Shown piece by piece: positions 40,828 to 50,640 of a stretch of DNA of 64,000 nt (position 1 is its first letter; every line of letters begins with the position of its first letter). A program made the position numbers and the translations under genes. The stretch comes from Malonomonas rubra DSM 5091 (GTDB lineage Bacteria > Desulfobacterota > Desulfuromonadia > Desulfuromonadales > Geopsychrobacteraceae): assembly GCF_900142125.1 (NCBI RefSeq), contig NZ_FQZT01000006.1:1-64000 (forward strand). Direction: 5' to 3'. A model generated the notes under the pieces. That model ran no database searches. It had not been told where the DNA came from and was given only the letters and a program-made list of their open reading frames with translations.

Positions 40828-40866
40828 AGGCAGCCTTTCCATGACAGCGGGGAGGGCTGCCTTTCT
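40828..40866 (+). terminator. Intrinsic terminator after glmS
   Basis: AGGCAGCC (40828-40835) pairs with GGCTGCCT (40855-40862), with partial inner pairing TTTCC/GGGGA, followed by a short T-rich tail (TTCTT). Confidence 0.6.
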
Positions 40867-40914
40867 TGTGCAGAAATCTTCACGTTGGCCCGCGGGAGCT
40901 GAACTGGGAATGGA

Positions 40915-42291
40915 ATGGGCAAAGATCCACTCTTTATAGCCGCTTTTTGTGCCACCCTGGCGGGAATCCTGTTTTTTGCCTGGGGCGGCAAAAGCAAGGC
41001 GCGCGACAATGCCGATTTTTCTCTCGGTGGACGCAGGGCGGGAAGCTGGAGTGTTGCCGGGGCAATAACCGGGACTCTGGTCGGAGGTGCTTCGACTGTC
41101 GGTACGGCCCAACTTGCTTTTCTCTACGGCCTCTCTGCCTGGTGGTTCACCTTGGGTGCCGGCCTGGCCTGCCTTTTTCTGGGTATTTTTCTCGCTGTTC
41201 CGCTACGCAACAGCAACGTTGAAACCATTCCGCAATTTATTTCCCGTTACTACGGTGAGCGGGCACGGGTAGCTGCCAGCCTGTTTTCCGCTCTCGGCAT
41301 GTTTATTCAGATCGTCGCCCAGTTGCTTGCCTGCGGTGCGCTGCTGGCGGTGTTGTTCGATCTGTCGCTGCTCTGGAGCGCCTCGATTTCGGCGTTGCTG
41401 GTAATCTTTTTCACCCTCGGCGGTGGTATGAAGTCGGCCGGGAGTACCGGTCTGATAAAAATGTTTCTGATCTACCTGACCATGGTCGCTGCCGGGATTC
41501 TGGCACTGCAGCAGGCCGGCGGTTTAAGCCGTTTGGCCGAGCCCTTTCCCGACTTCCCCTGGTTCAGCCTGTTCGGATACGGTGTGCAGGAGGGTATTTC
41601 CGACTTGCTGTCGATGATTGTCGGTGTGGTTTCGACCCAGACTTACCTGCAGGCGATCTTCTCCGCAAGCGGACAAAAAACGGCTCGCAGCGGGGCTTTT
41701 GTCAGTGCTCTGATCATTCCGCCACTCGGCCTGCTGGGGGTTCTTGTCGGCCTCTATATGCGCCAAACCAGCCCCGACTTGAACAGCGCCCTGACGCTTC
41801 CGACTTTTATCTCGCAGAACTTTCCCACCCTGTTCGCCGGGATTGCTTTCGCCGCGCTTCTGATCGCCGCTGTCGGTACGGCGTCAGGACTGGCGCTCGG
41901 CGTTTCGACCACCTTGAAGGTCGATGTGTTGCAACGCTGGTTTTCCCGCTGGAGCGAAAGCCTGGCTTTTTTCCGCACCCTGACGACGGTGGTGGTTGCC
42001 GGTGCTTTTGTGCTTTTGCTGTTCAACCTCGGTTCGGCGATCATGGACTGGAGCTTTTTGTCGATGGGGCTGCGCGGTGCGACCATCTGTTTCCCACTGC
42101 TGTTCGCCGTCTTTTTCCGCCAGGGCATTTCGAGGCGTGCCGGGGTGTTGTCGATTTTCCTTGCTCCTGCAACCGTGGTGGTTGCCGGGGTGCTGCAGGT
42201 ACAATTTATTTCGCCGCTATATCTTGGCCTCGGTACCTCTTTTCTGCTGCTTTTGGGGGGCTTCGTTCAGCAGCGTTTTTCCCGTCACTGA
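40915..42291 (+). CDS. Sodium:solute symporter family protein
   Basis: The 458-residue membrane protein has about 12-13 predicted helices and the SSS-family start ('DFSLGGRRAGSWSVAGAITGTLVGGASTVGTAQLAFLYG'). Members import sugars, amino acids, organic acids or vitamins with Na+; the substrate cannot be read here. GGGAATGG precedes the ATG. It is monocistronic, between the glmS terminator and the divergently organised spacer before the ClC gene. The C-terminus is short, ending soon after the last helix with 'QQRFSRH'. Confidence 0.8.
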   Translation: MGKDPLFIAAFCATLAGILFFAWGGKSKARDNADFSLGGRRAGSWSVAGAITGTLVGGASTVGTAQLAFLYGLSAWWFTLGAGLACLFLGIFLAVPLRNSNVETIPQFISRYYGERARVAASLFSALGMFIQIVAQLLACGALLAVLFDLSLLWSASISALLVIFFTLGGGMKSAGSTGLIKMFLIYLTMVAAGILALQQAGGLSRLAEPFPDFPWFSLFGYGVQEGISDLLSMIVGVVSTQTYLQAIFSASGQKTARSGAFVSALIIPPLGLLGVLVGLYMRQTSPDLNSALTLPTFISQNFPTLFAGIAFAALLIAAVGTASGLALGVSTTLKVDVLQRWFSRWSESLAFFRTLTTVVVAGAFVLLLFNLGSAIMDWSFLSMGLRGATICFPLLFAVFFRQGISRRAGVLSIFLAPATVVVAGVLQVQFISPLYLGLGTSFLLLLGGFVQQRFSRH

Positions 42292-42492
42292 CTCTGCTCT
42301 GGCAAATTAAGGCAAACAATTAAAATCGAAGGGAAATTCTCCTTGACCTGTCGATATCCGTGGCGTAAAAATCATGGTTTGCTTTGTCGAATACAGCGAA
42401 AAAGGCGAGGTTGTTCGAAATGTCTTTCCTCGGTTTTTCCTGTGGTGTTTTGTTGTGGTAAATTTTTGTACGCATAAAGATAGATTTTTATA

Positions 42493-44319
42493 ATGCCAAC
42501 CCCGAAGAATCAGCAGCACGAAGAACGTTCTCGCCCTCGTACAACCTCCTTCAGCCTATTGAACGGTTTCATCTCGCAGTTGCTGAATCGTTTTAAAATC
42601 AGTGACAACACCTTCCTGATTGTTCTTGCTGTCATCATCGGTTTGCTTGGTGGACTCGGTAACTACCTGTTCCGCAAGACGATCGAGCTGGTGCACTGGC
42701 TGGTGTTTGAGCAGGGGTTGGAGTTTTTTGATATCTCTCTCGCTTACTGGACTCCGCAGCGTTTTCTGGTGATGTTTTTCCCGGTTGCCGCTGCGCTGAT
42801 GCTGATCCCGCTCTGGGCCTTCTTCGGTAAAGACCTTAAAGGGGGCTTTTCCGGGTTTCTCGTCAAGGTCAACCTGAAAGGGGCCAAGCTGCCTCTGCGG
42901 CCGATCTTTACCCGTGGCTTCGGTTCGGCGATCACCCTCGGGGCCGGCGGTAGCGCCGGGCAGGAGGGGCCGATTGCGGCCATCGGCGGCGCTATCGGCA
43001 GCCAGTTCGGTCAGCTGTTCAAAGTCAGCGGTGATCGCCTTAAAGTGCTGGTCGCCTGCGGGGCTGCTGCTGGCGTCGCGGCGACCTTCAACGCGCCGAT
43101 CGCCGGGGTCTTTTTTGCTACCGAAATCGTTCTGCTTTCATCTTTCGAACTGGCCAGCTTCACCTCCATCGTTATCGCCAGTGGCATGGCGACCGTTGTG
43201 TCGCGGGCACTGCTTGGCAACCATTCCGAGCTGATCGCGCCGCCGTATTTTGTTGGTAATTTCTGGGAGATTGGACTCTACCTGCTGCTCGGTTTGATCA
43301 TCGGTGGGCTTGCAGCCGGTTTCATCGACCTGCATATGCGCATTAAGGGCAAGATCGAGGGGATCAAGCTGCACAAGTTCGCCAAATTGCTGCTTGGCGG
43401 TCTGGCCGTCGGCATTATCGGTATGATGTTCCCGCAGGTCTTCGGCAATGGTTACGAGTTTATGAGCAGCGTCCTCTCCGGTCATCATGCCTGGTACCTG
43501 CTCGCCGGGCTGGTAGTGATTAAAATGCTCGCAACCTCGATCACTCTCGGCTCCGGTATGCCGGGCGGGTTGTTCGCGCCTTGCCTGTTCCTCGGTGCAG
43601 TGGCAGGGGGCGCATTCGGCAAGCTGGTTGCTTTTGCTCTGCCTGCGGCCGGTCTCTCCGCCGGGGCTTACGCACTGGTCGGTATGGGGGCCTTTCTTGC
43701 CGCAGCGACTCACGCGCCGATGACGGCGATTTTCCTGCTGTTTGAAATTACCGACAGCTACGAGGTTATCATTCCGATCATGCTGACCTGCGTTATCGGC
43801 ACCAGCATAGCCCGTCATCTGAAAAACGACAGCCTGGAAACGGCAGAGTTGAGTAAGCTGGGGATCGACCTGGAAGCGGGGAAAGAGCGAAACATCATGA
43901 AGGCGCTGGCGGTCGGCGATGTGATGTCGCGCCGCGTTGAAACTGTGCCGGAGAGTATGACCCTGGGGAATTTCGCCAAATTTATCGAGCAGACCCACCA
44001 TACCAATTTTCCACTGGTTGATGAGCTGGGGGAGTTGACCGGTATTATTTCGGTGCAGGATTTCATGGGGGTGGTGTTCGAAAAGGACTTGATGGACCTG
44101 GTCGTGATCAAAGAACTGGCGACCACAGAGGTGGTCACCGTACATCCCGAGGAGGATCTTGACACGGCGATGCGCAAGATCGGTTACCGTAACATCGAGC
44201 AGCTGCCGGTGGTCGACCGTGAAACCCATCGCAAGCTGTACGGCATCATTTCGCGGCGGGATATGATTACCGCTTACAACCGGGCGTTGATGGCGAGGAA
44301 TCTGGGAGAGGACGAGTGA
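42493..44319 (+). CDS. ClC-family chloride channel/transporter with CBS domains
   Basis: In this 608-residue protein the ClC membrane domain (about 35-440) shows 'GSAGQEGPIAAIGG' (the selectivity-filter Glu is kept; the usual GREGP reads GQEGP) and 'GSGMPGGLFAPCLFLGA'. Two CBS domains follow (about 470-600: 'DVMSRRVETVPESMTLG', 'TTEVVTVHPEEDLDTAM'), which bind adenine nucleotides. It moves Cl- or exchanges it for protons in the inner membrane. The start is uncertain: the ATG at 42493 lacks an SD and overlaps a TATAAT preceded by TTGTAC at 17 bases. The stop overlaps the next gene's ATG. Confidence 0.87.
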   Translation: MPTPKNQQHEERSRPRTTSFSLLNGFISQLLNRFKISDNTFLIVLAVIIGLLGGLGNYLFRKTIELVHWLVFEQGLEFFDISLAYWTPQRFLVMFFPVAAALMLIPLWAFFGKDLKGGFSGFLVKVNLKGAKLPLRPIFTRGFGSAITLGAGGSAGQEGPIAAIGGAIGSQFGQLFKVSGDRLKVLVACGAAAGVAATFNAPIAGVFFATEIVLLSSFELASFTSIVIASGMATVVSRALLGNHSELIAPPYFVGNFWEIGLYLLLGLIIGGLAAGFIDLHMRIKGKIEGIKLHKFAKLLLGGLAVGIIGMMFPQVFGNGYEFMSSVLSGHHAWYLLAGLVVIKMLATSITLGSGMPGGLFAPCLFLGAVAGGAFGKLVAFALPAAGLSAGAYALVGMGAFLAAATHAPMTAIFLLFEITDSYEVIIPIMLTCVIGTSIARHLKNDSLETAELSKLGIDLEAGKERNIMKALAVGDVMSRRVETVPESMTLGNFAKFIEQTHHTNFPLVDELGELTGIISVQDFMGVVFEKDLMDLVVIKELATTEVVTVHPEEDLDTAMRKIGYRNIEQLPVVDRETHRKLYGIISRRDMITAYNRALMARNLGEDE

Positions 44320-46562
44320 TGCGCGATCTGCTGGCCGGACTGAATGAGCCGCAGAGGCAGGCGGTGCTGCACGGCGAAGGGCCCCTGTTGTTGCTGGCCG
44401 GGGCCGGGTCCGGCAAGACCCGGGCGCTGACCCACCGGGTCGCCCACCTGATCCGCGAACGGGGTGTGCCGCCCTGGCGAATCATGGCGGTGACTTTCAC
44501 CAACAAGGCTGCCGCGGAAATGCGCGAGCGGCTGGAAGCGCTGCTCGATGATGGCGAATCTCCCTGGGTGGCGACTTTCCATTCCAGCTGCGTACGGATT
44601 CTGCGGCAGGAGATCCAACACCTCGGTTTCAGTCGTGACTTCACTATCTACGATGACCAGGATCAGTTGCGCCTGTTGCGCGATCTGCTGAAAGAAAAGG
44701 GCATCGCGGAAAAACAGCTGAAGCCGCGTGCTGCTGCCAGTTACATCGACAGTGCCAAGAATCGTGGACTGACACCCGATTTCCTGCTTGAAGCCCGGCC
44801 GGATGAACGGGAATTGGTTGAGCTTTACGCGCTTTATCAGCGCCGTATGCAGTCCGCCAATGCCGTCGATTTCGGTGACCTGCTGCTGTTGACCGTACGT
44901 TTGTTCGAAGAGTTTCCGGAGGTTCGCCGCCACTGGCAGGAACGTTTCGAGCACCTGTTGATCGACGAGTTTCAGGACACCAACCGGGTGCAGTACCGCT
45001 TGGTGCAGCTGCTGGTCGGCCCCGACGCCAACCTCTGCGTGGTCGGCGATGATGATCAATCGATCTACCGCTGGCGCGGTGCCGAGGTCGGCAATATTCT
45101 CAACTTCGATCATGATTTCCCCAATGCCGCGATTATCCGGCTGGAGCAGAATTACCGCAGCACCCAGTCGATTATCAACGCTGCCGGGGCGGTGGTCGGT
45201 CGCAACAAGGATCGCCGGGACAAGCAGCTCTGGACCGAAAACCCGGTTGGCGAACCGCTGCACATTGAAGCTTCACCCGACGATATGGAAGAAGCGCGCT
45301 TTGTCGCCGAAGAGATCGGTCGCCTGCAGTGCGACGGCACCAACCTGCGCGACATCGCCGTTTTTTACCGTACCAACGCCCAGTCGCGGGCACTGGAGGA
45401 ATCACTGCGTGGCAGCCGCATCCCCTACGTTATGTTCGGCGGCGTCAAGTTTTACGCGCGAATGGAGATCAAGGATGTCCTCTCCTATTTGCGCCTGCTG
45501 GTCAACCCGGCCGATTCGCTGGCGGCAAAGCGGATCATCAACGTCCCCGCGCGCGGCATCGGCAACACCACGGTGCAGAAGATCGCAGCGTTTGAACAGG
45601 AGGCGGGAGGCTTTCTGGCGGCCTGCCGAATTGCCATCGGCAACGGCACCTTGAAAGGTGCTGCCGCCAAGCGGGTGGCCGCTTTTGTTGCGCTGATCGA
45701 TGAGTTTAACGAAATGTTGGAACGCTTGCCTTATCCGCAGTTGATGGCCGAACTGATTGATCGCAGCGGTTACGGACCTGCACTGAAAGAGGAAGCGGAG
45801 CAGGCATTGACTGCCGACGGGCGACAGGAAGCGAAGGGTCGGCTGGAAAATCTCGAGCAGTTGCTGGCCGGGATGGAGGAACACGCTGCCGCCGATGGTT
45901 CGCTGCAGGATTACCTGGAGCAGGTGGCGCTGGTGACCGATCTCGATAATTACGATGCTTCGCAGCAACGGGTCACCCTGATGACCCTGCACTCGGCAAA
46001 GGGGCTCGAGTTCCCGGTGGTCTTCATGACCGGTATGGAGGAAGGTATTTTCCCCCATTCCCGTTCCGGCGATGCCGGGGAAGAGTTGGCCGAAGAGCGT
46101 CGTCTCTGCTACGTCGGCATGACCCGGGCAATGCAGAAGCTCTACCTGTCGCACGCGCGCCGACGGCGGGTTTACGGTACCTACCAGTTCAATCCGCCGA
46201 GTCGTTTTCTTGGCGAGATTCCGGTCCAGTTTCTCGATGACAACGTCGCCGAGTTCGCTGCGCCGAAGCAGGAGCCGACCCACAACCTGGCATCACTGTT
46301 CGACCTGGCGCAGCCGGAGTCGAAAAGGGAACCTGCTCCCGAACCGATCAACGAGCCCGAACCGCAACCGGCCGCACCGGAGGAGCCTGAAGTCCCGGCT
46401 GGCCAATTGCGCCTCGGCAGCAAGGTGCGTCACATCAAGTTTGGTGTTGGTACCGTGCGCCGCCTGGAGGGCAGTGGCGACAAGCAGAAAGTGACTGTCT
46501 ACTTCAACTCGGTCGGCCATAAAAAGTTGTTGCTTAAATTTGCCGGTCTGATGCCGCTCTAG
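44319..46562 (+). CDS. UvrD/PcrA-type DNA helicase
   Basis: The 747-residue superfamily 1A 3'-5' helicase has Walker A 'GAGSGKT' near the N-terminus, 'LIDEFQDTN' (Walker B), 'GDDDQSIYRWRGA', 'LEQNYRST', and motifs V/VI 'TLHSAKGLEFPVVFMTGMEEGIFPH' and 'RLCYVGMTRA'. After a Pro/Glu-rich linker the chain ends in a Tudor-like domain ('GSKVRHIKFGVGTVRRL') as in PcrA, which contacts RNA polymerase. It acts in excision repair and in removing RecA or transcription roadblocks. ATG at 44319 overlaps the previous TGA, so translation is coupled to the ClC gene. Confidence 0.92.
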   Translation: MRDLLAGLNEPQRQAVLHGEGPLLLLAGAGSGKTRALTHRVAHLIRERGVPPWRIMAVTFTNKAAAEMRERLEALLDDGESPWVATFHSSCVRILRQEIQHLGFSRDFTIYDDQDQLRLLRDLLKEKGIAEKQLKPRAAASYIDSAKNRGLTPDFLLEARPDERELVELYALYQRRMQSANAVDFGDLLLLTVRLFEEFPEVRRHWQERFEHLLIDEFQDTNRVQYRLVQLLVGPDANLCVVGDDDQSIYRWRGAEVGNILNFDHDFPNAAIIRLEQNYRSTQSIINAAGAVVGRNKDRRDKQLWTENPVGEPLHIEASPDDMEEARFVAEEIGRLQCDGTNLRDIAVFYRTNAQSRALEESLRGSRIPYVMFGGVKFYARMEIKDVLSYLRLLVNPADSLAAKRIINVPARGIGNTTVQKIAAFEQEAGGFLAACRIAIGNGTLKGAAAKRVAAFVALIDEFNEMLERLPYPQLMAELIDRSGYGPALKEEAEQALTADGRQEAKGRLENLEQLLAGMEEHAAADGSLQDYLEQVALVTDLDNYDASQQRVTLMTLHSAKGLEFPVVFMTGMEEGIFPHSRSGDAGEELAEERRLCYVGMTRAMQKLYLSHARRRRVYGTYQFNPPSRFLGEIPVQFLDDNVAEFAAPKQEPTHNLASLFDLAQPESKREPAPEPINEPEPQPAAPEEPEVPAGQLRLGSKVRHIKFGVGTVRRLEGSGDKQKVTVYFNSVGHKKLLLKFAGLMPL

Positions 46563-46578
46563 CGCGAAGAGGATTTGC

Positions 46579-49500
46579 ATGGCTGACCAACAATTTACCC
46601 TGCTGCTGGTGGATGATAATCCGACCAACCTGGCCCTGCTGGAGAAGATCATCGAACTCGACCTGCCGCAGGTGCGGGTGCTGACAGCGAGCAACGGCCC
46701 TGACGGCCTGCAGCTGGCCGCGCAGGAGCGGATCGACGGCGCTTTTATCGACGTGCAGATGCCGGAAATGAGTGGACTGGAGATGTGCCGCAGGCTCAAG
46801 GCTGAGCCGCGTACTGCAGGAATGCCGCTGGTGCTGATTACTGCTCATGTCGCTTCGCCGGAGATGCGTGCCGAGGGGCTCGAAGTCGGCGCTTATGATT
46901 TTATCTCCCAGCCAATCAGCAATGTTGAAATGCTGGCACGGGTCAAGGTCATGCTGCGACTGTGCGAGGGGGAACGGCAATCACAGCAGAATGGCGGGGC
47001 ACAGGCCACCGGTCTTGATTCGATCCGGCTGCGCTGGTTCCGTGGCCTGCTGTTGTCGGTTGGGGGCAGTTTGACTGACGAGGATCAGCGCCTGCTGCAA
47101 GCGCTGGCACAGGAACTGCCCGGGGATGGTGAGCTGAAGGAAGAGCAGCTACTCGATCTGCTGGAACGGACGTTTCCTCAAAACTGGCGCCGCACATTCT
47201 GTAAGCTGGCCTTGCTGAAAAAACTGCCGCTGCCTCTATTGAATAAGCTGAGCGAACTGGAAGATGTCGAGGCGGTGTTCGACTATCTTTACCGTCACAA
47301 CTCGCTGCTGACCGGTTCTGCTGTTGAAGAGCAATTCAGCTTCACTGCAAGTGGACGCGAATTTCTTCGTAAATTGGCGTATCGAGAGCTGAGCGCCGAT
47401 GAGCGGAAACAGGTTTACCTGCTGGCTTCTGACTGGTACCAGCTGCGTCAGGACCCGTTATCTGCTTTTGCCTGCCTGCTGCGCGGGGAACAGTCGCAGG
47501 CGTTGTCGCAGCTTCTCAGTCAGGTTGGTCTTGAGTTGACGGCCGACAAGTACCGTCCCGAGCTGCTTGCCTTGCTTGCGCAGCTGCCGGAAGAACAGGC
47601 GGTGTCCTGCGGTTGGCAATCCCTCTATGTCGGAATCGGTTGTTTCTACAGTCGGCCGCAAGAGGTCGATACTTGGTTAGAGCTGGCGCGGGCACGCTTT
47701 GTTGATGCCGGAGATCAACGTGGCGAGCTGATGGTGCTGACTCGGCAGGTCATGCAGTTTCTGGTGGTCGATGGTCAGGTCGAGTTGGGTCCGGAGCGGG
47801 TGCTGCGAATGCGCGAACTGGCACAGCAGCAGCTGGAACTGCTCGACCCGTTCAATCGTCTGAACGTGTTGATGTCAGTCGGCTTGGGCGAACTTTTCTA
47901 CAGCGGTGACCTCAAACGTTGCGAACAATTGTTGGCAGCAGGATTGAGTGAGCTGATGCGGGAAGATTTTCCCGACCTGCAAGCCTACTTTTCGTTATTG
48001 AAGGCGGTGCTCGGTCTCTTTCAAGGTCGCTATCTCGTTGCTCGGGCAGCGATGGAACAGGCGCGCACCGCCATTATGTCTTTACAGAGGCACAGTTTTC
48101 CGGCGGCACTTTTCCGCATCGTCGCTTGTGAGCTGCTTTACGCCAGTGGTGATCTGGTGGCATTTGAACAGCGTCGCCATCAGGTGGAAAAAAGCTGGAG
48201 TGATGGCGCTTTTCGTCGCTCGGCACAGCTACCGTTGCTCTATTTTTACGTTGCACTCACTGAAATGAGCCAGGGAAATAATGCCGCAGCTGAAGAACTG
48301 ATCGACGTGGCTTTGTTGGAAAACCCTGCCGCCCGCAAACCTCACTACCAAAGCTGGCTGCTGCAATTACGTGGTTTGCTGCATGCCAAAAGCGGCCGTA
48401 TGGAAAGCGCTCGTGAGGACTGCGACAAGGCATTGCGGTTACGGGAGAAGGCCGCGATTGAGCTGCATCAGGTGCCGAACCTGTTGCTGGCCGGGATGAC
48501 TGCGTTGGAGCTTGATGATACGGCTGCTGCGGTCGATTTTCTTCAGCGTGGTTTGCAGCTCTCGGAAAAACAGCAAGAGGGCCGCTATCGGAGCGGGTTG
48601 CATGCCTCGCTGGCTGTTGCTTATCTGCAGCAAAAGGATAAATCTGCAGCGAAGCAACAGCTGGGATTTTTGTTTGATCTGTTGCGGCGTCAACGGGTAG
48701 ATTCTTTCTTTGCCTTGACACCTGAACTGGTGCAGCAACTTTTGCCGCTGGCGTTGACTGAGCCGGCATGGAGTGACCAGCTGCGATGCATGGCGCGCCT
48801 CTGGCTCGACAGTAACTTGTTAGATGATGGCCGGTTGGTTCCGCTGGCTCGCTTGCAGACATTTGGCGGTTACAATTTTTTCCTGCAGGGGAAAAATTGC
48901 GAATTGAGCAAAGCTGGACAGGCTTCGCGGCAGTTGCTGGCGTTGCTGGCGGTTTCACCCGATCGGGCTCTGAGCTCTGAACTGATCATGGGCACCCTCT
49001 GGCCTGAAAGCCCGACCAGTAAGGCGCGCAACAGTTTCGATTCCTCTCTGTCACGTTTGCGCAAAGCGCTGGAGACGGTTTTTGGCAAACAGATTCGGGA
49101 GGATTACCTGATTCTGGAAAAGGGTATGCTGTTGCTGCGCAATCTGCATATCGACGCTATTGAGTTTGCCGCTGAAATAGAAGAGTCACGCCGTCATATT
49201 CAGCGGCGTAATCTCTGGCAGGCCGAACTTGCCTACTGGCGGGCCGATCGTTTCTGGCAGGGCGAGTTTCTCGCCGGTTTTGAACTGGAAGCGGATCTGC
49301 CCTACCGGTCCGATCAGTACAGTCAGCTGCGGCTGGAACAACTGGACGGTCTGGCGCGCCTGCTGGAACAACGTGGCGATATAGACGAAGCAGTGCGGCT
49401 GCTGAAGATCGGCCTCGCTTTTGAACCGACTCACGACGGCATGGTGCAGAAGCTGCTCGATATTTATCAGCAGCGCAACGAAATTCGCGCCATCCATCAG

Positions 49501-49602
49501 TTACTGGACAACTATCGTCGCGCTTTGCAGGCGGAAGATTACAGCGCCGAAGAGATCGACGAATTAATCGCGACCTTGAACCCGGGACGGTTTGAGGGGT
49601 AA
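46579..49602 (+). CDS. Receiver protein with MalT-like helical middle and BTAD domain
   Basis: The 1007-residue protein has three parts. The receiver (1-130) keeps D12-D13, the phospho-acceptor D58 and T88, but the conserved Lys is Gln ('FISQP', Q111). Residues about 165-760 are helical and resemble the winged-helix and TPR-like part of MalT/LuxR-type STAND regulators ('NWRRTFCKLALLKKLPLPLLN'), but no P-loop ATPase is present. The C-terminus (about 765-1000) has an OmpR-like winged helix ('SSELIMGTLWPESPTSKARNSFDSSLSRLRKAL') plus the bacterial transcriptional activator (BTAD) TPR domain of SARP regulators. It is probably a transcription activator. The targets are unknown. It starts 16 bases after the helicase gene. 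Confidence 0.75.
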   Translation: MADQQFTLLLVDDNPTNLALLEKIIELDLPQVRVLTASNGPDGLQLAAQERIDGAFIDVQMPEMSGLEMCRRLKAEPRTAGMPLVLITAHVASPEMRAEGLEVGAYDFISQPISNVEMLARVKVMLRLCEGERQSQQNGGAQATGLDSIRLRWFRGLLLSVGGSLTDEDQRLLQALAQELPGDGELKEEQLLDLLERTFPQNWRRTFCKLALLKKLPLPLLNKLSELEDVEAVFDYLYRHNSLLTGSAVEEQFSFTASGREFLRKLAYRELSADERKQVYLLASDWYQLRQDPLSAFACLLRGEQSQALSQLLSQVGLELTADKYRPELLALLAQLPEEQAVSCGWQSLYVGIGCFYSRPQEVDTWLELARARFVDAGDQRGELMVLTRQVMQFLVVDGQVELGPERVLRMRELAQQQLELLDPFNRLNVLMSVGLGELFYSGDLKRCEQLLAAGLSELMREDFPDLQAYFSLLKAVLGLFQGRYLVARAAMEQARTAIMSLQRHSFPAALFRIVACELLYASGDLVAFEQRRHQVEKSWSDGAFRRSAQLPLLYFYVALTEMSQGNNAAAEELIDVALLENPAARKPHYQSWLLQLRGLLHAKSGRMESAREDCDKALRLREKAAIELHQVPNLLLAGMTALELDDTAAAVDFLQRGLQLSEKQQEGRYRSGLHASLAVAYLQQKDKSAAKQQLGFLFDLLRRQRVDSFFALTPELVQQLLPLALTEPAWSDQLRCMARLWLDSNLLDDGRLVPLARLQTFGGYNFFLQGKNCELSKAGQASRQLLALLAVSPDRALSSELIMGTLWPESPTSKARNSFDSSLSRLRKALETVFGKQIREDYLILEKGMLLLRNLHIDAIEFAAEIEESRRHIQRRNLWQAELAYWRADRFWQGEFLAGFELEADLPYRSDQYSQLRLEQLDGLARLLEQRGDIDEAVRLLKIGLAFEPTHDGMVQKLLDIYQQRNEIRAIHQLLDNYRRALQAEDYSAEEIDELIATLNPGRFEG

Positions 49603-49629
49603 CACTCAACAGGAGAGAAAGGTAAGACA

Positions 49630-50496
49630 ATGAGTAGTTGTGATTCATGCAATGACAGTTCCTGTTCGGTCAAACAGCCGAACGCCGCCAACGACGAGCA
49701 GGCACAGATCCAGCGTAACCTGGCGATCCGCTTGTGTGGCATCAAGAACAAGTTGATCGTTATGTCGGGTAAGGGTGGTGTCGGCAAAAGCACCACTGCT
49801 GTCAACCTGGCATATGCACTGGTGGAAAAAGGTTTCAAAGTTGGTCTGCTCGATATCGATCTGCACGGGCCGAGCGTGCCGACTATGTGTGGTCTGAGCG
49901 GAGAGCACCCGCAGATGGACGAAGAGGGTATCCTGCCGATGGTCGTTTCCGGTCTGAAGCTGATGTCGATCGGCTTTCTGCTGCAGTCGACCAACCAGGC
50001 GACCATCATGCGTGGGCCGATGAAGCATGGCGCCATCATGCAGCTTCTGGCCGATGTCAACTGGGGTGAGCTTGATTACCTGCTGATCGACTGCCCTCCG
50101 GGTACCGGCGACGAGCCTTTGAGCGCTGTTCAGTTACTCGGGAAGAACGCTGCCGCCGTGGTCGTCACTACCCCGCAGGATGTGGCCCTGGTCGATGTCG
50201 AAAAATCGCTCAGCTTCTGCAACGAGCTTAAGCTGCCGGTCGTCGGTCTGATCGAAAATATGAGCGGTTTTATCTGCCCGCACTGCAACAAGGTTTCCGA
50301 TATTTTCAAGAGTGGCGGTGGCGACAAGCTGGCCGAAAAGACTGGCGTTGCCATGCTGGCCAAAGTGCCGCTCGACCCGCGCGTGGTCGCTGCTGGCGAT
50401 GATGGCAAGCCGCATATCCTTTCCTGCCCCGATTCCAAATGCAGTGAAGCTCTGCGTCAGGCCGCCGATGCCGTGGTGGCATTCGACGGCGTTTAA
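49630..50496 (+). CDS. Mrp/NBP35-family Fe-S cluster carrier ATPase
   Basis: The 288-residue cytoplasmic protein has a deviant Walker A 'GKGGVGKST' (47-55), 'DIDLHGPSVP' and 'CPPGTGDEP'. An N-terminal Cys cluster (C4, C7, C12) and 'CPHC' near residue 218 fit the Fe-S binding sites of ApbC/Mrp proteins, which carry and hand over 4Fe-4S clusters. A cytochrome- and Fe-S-rich organism would need such a carrier. AGGAGAGAAAGG precedes the ATG. It ends before a hairpin-rich spacer that separates it from gatCAB. Confidence 0.9.
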   Translation: MSSCDSCNDSSCSVKQPNAANDEQAQIQRNLAIRLCGIKNKLIVMSGKGGVGKSTTAVNLAYALVEKGFKVGLLDIDLHGPSVPTMCGLSGEHPQMDEEGILPMVVSGLKLMSIGFLLQSTNQATIMRGPMKHGAIMQLLADVNWGELDYLLIDCPPGTGDEPLSAVQLLGKNAAAVVVTTPQDVALVDVEKSLSFCNELKLPVVGLIENMSGFICPHCNKVSDIFKSGGGDKLAEKTGVAMLAKVPLDPRVVAAGDDGKPHILSCPDSKCSEALRQAADAVVAFDGV

Positions 50497-50511
50497 AATC
50501 AGAGCAATAAA

Positions 50512-50591
50512 AACAAGCGTTTCGCTTGTTGGATGCCGGGAATAAATGCTAAATTTAGGCTTTTGGGCCGACTCGCTTATGCGAGTCGGCC
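50512..50591. repeat. Two hairpins in the spacer before gatC
   Basis: AACAAGCG (50512-50519) pairs with CGCTTGTT (50523-50530), and GGCCGACTCGC (50566-50576) pairs with GCGAGTCGGCC (50581-50591) around a TTAT loop. Neither has a T run on the plus strand, so they may slow or partly end transcription after mrp or stabilise mRNA ends. Confidence 0.5.
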
Positions 50592-50640
50592 TGACCTGCA
50601 ATAAAACGCGAAAATCCCCGGCTGCAATGGAGAAAAAACG

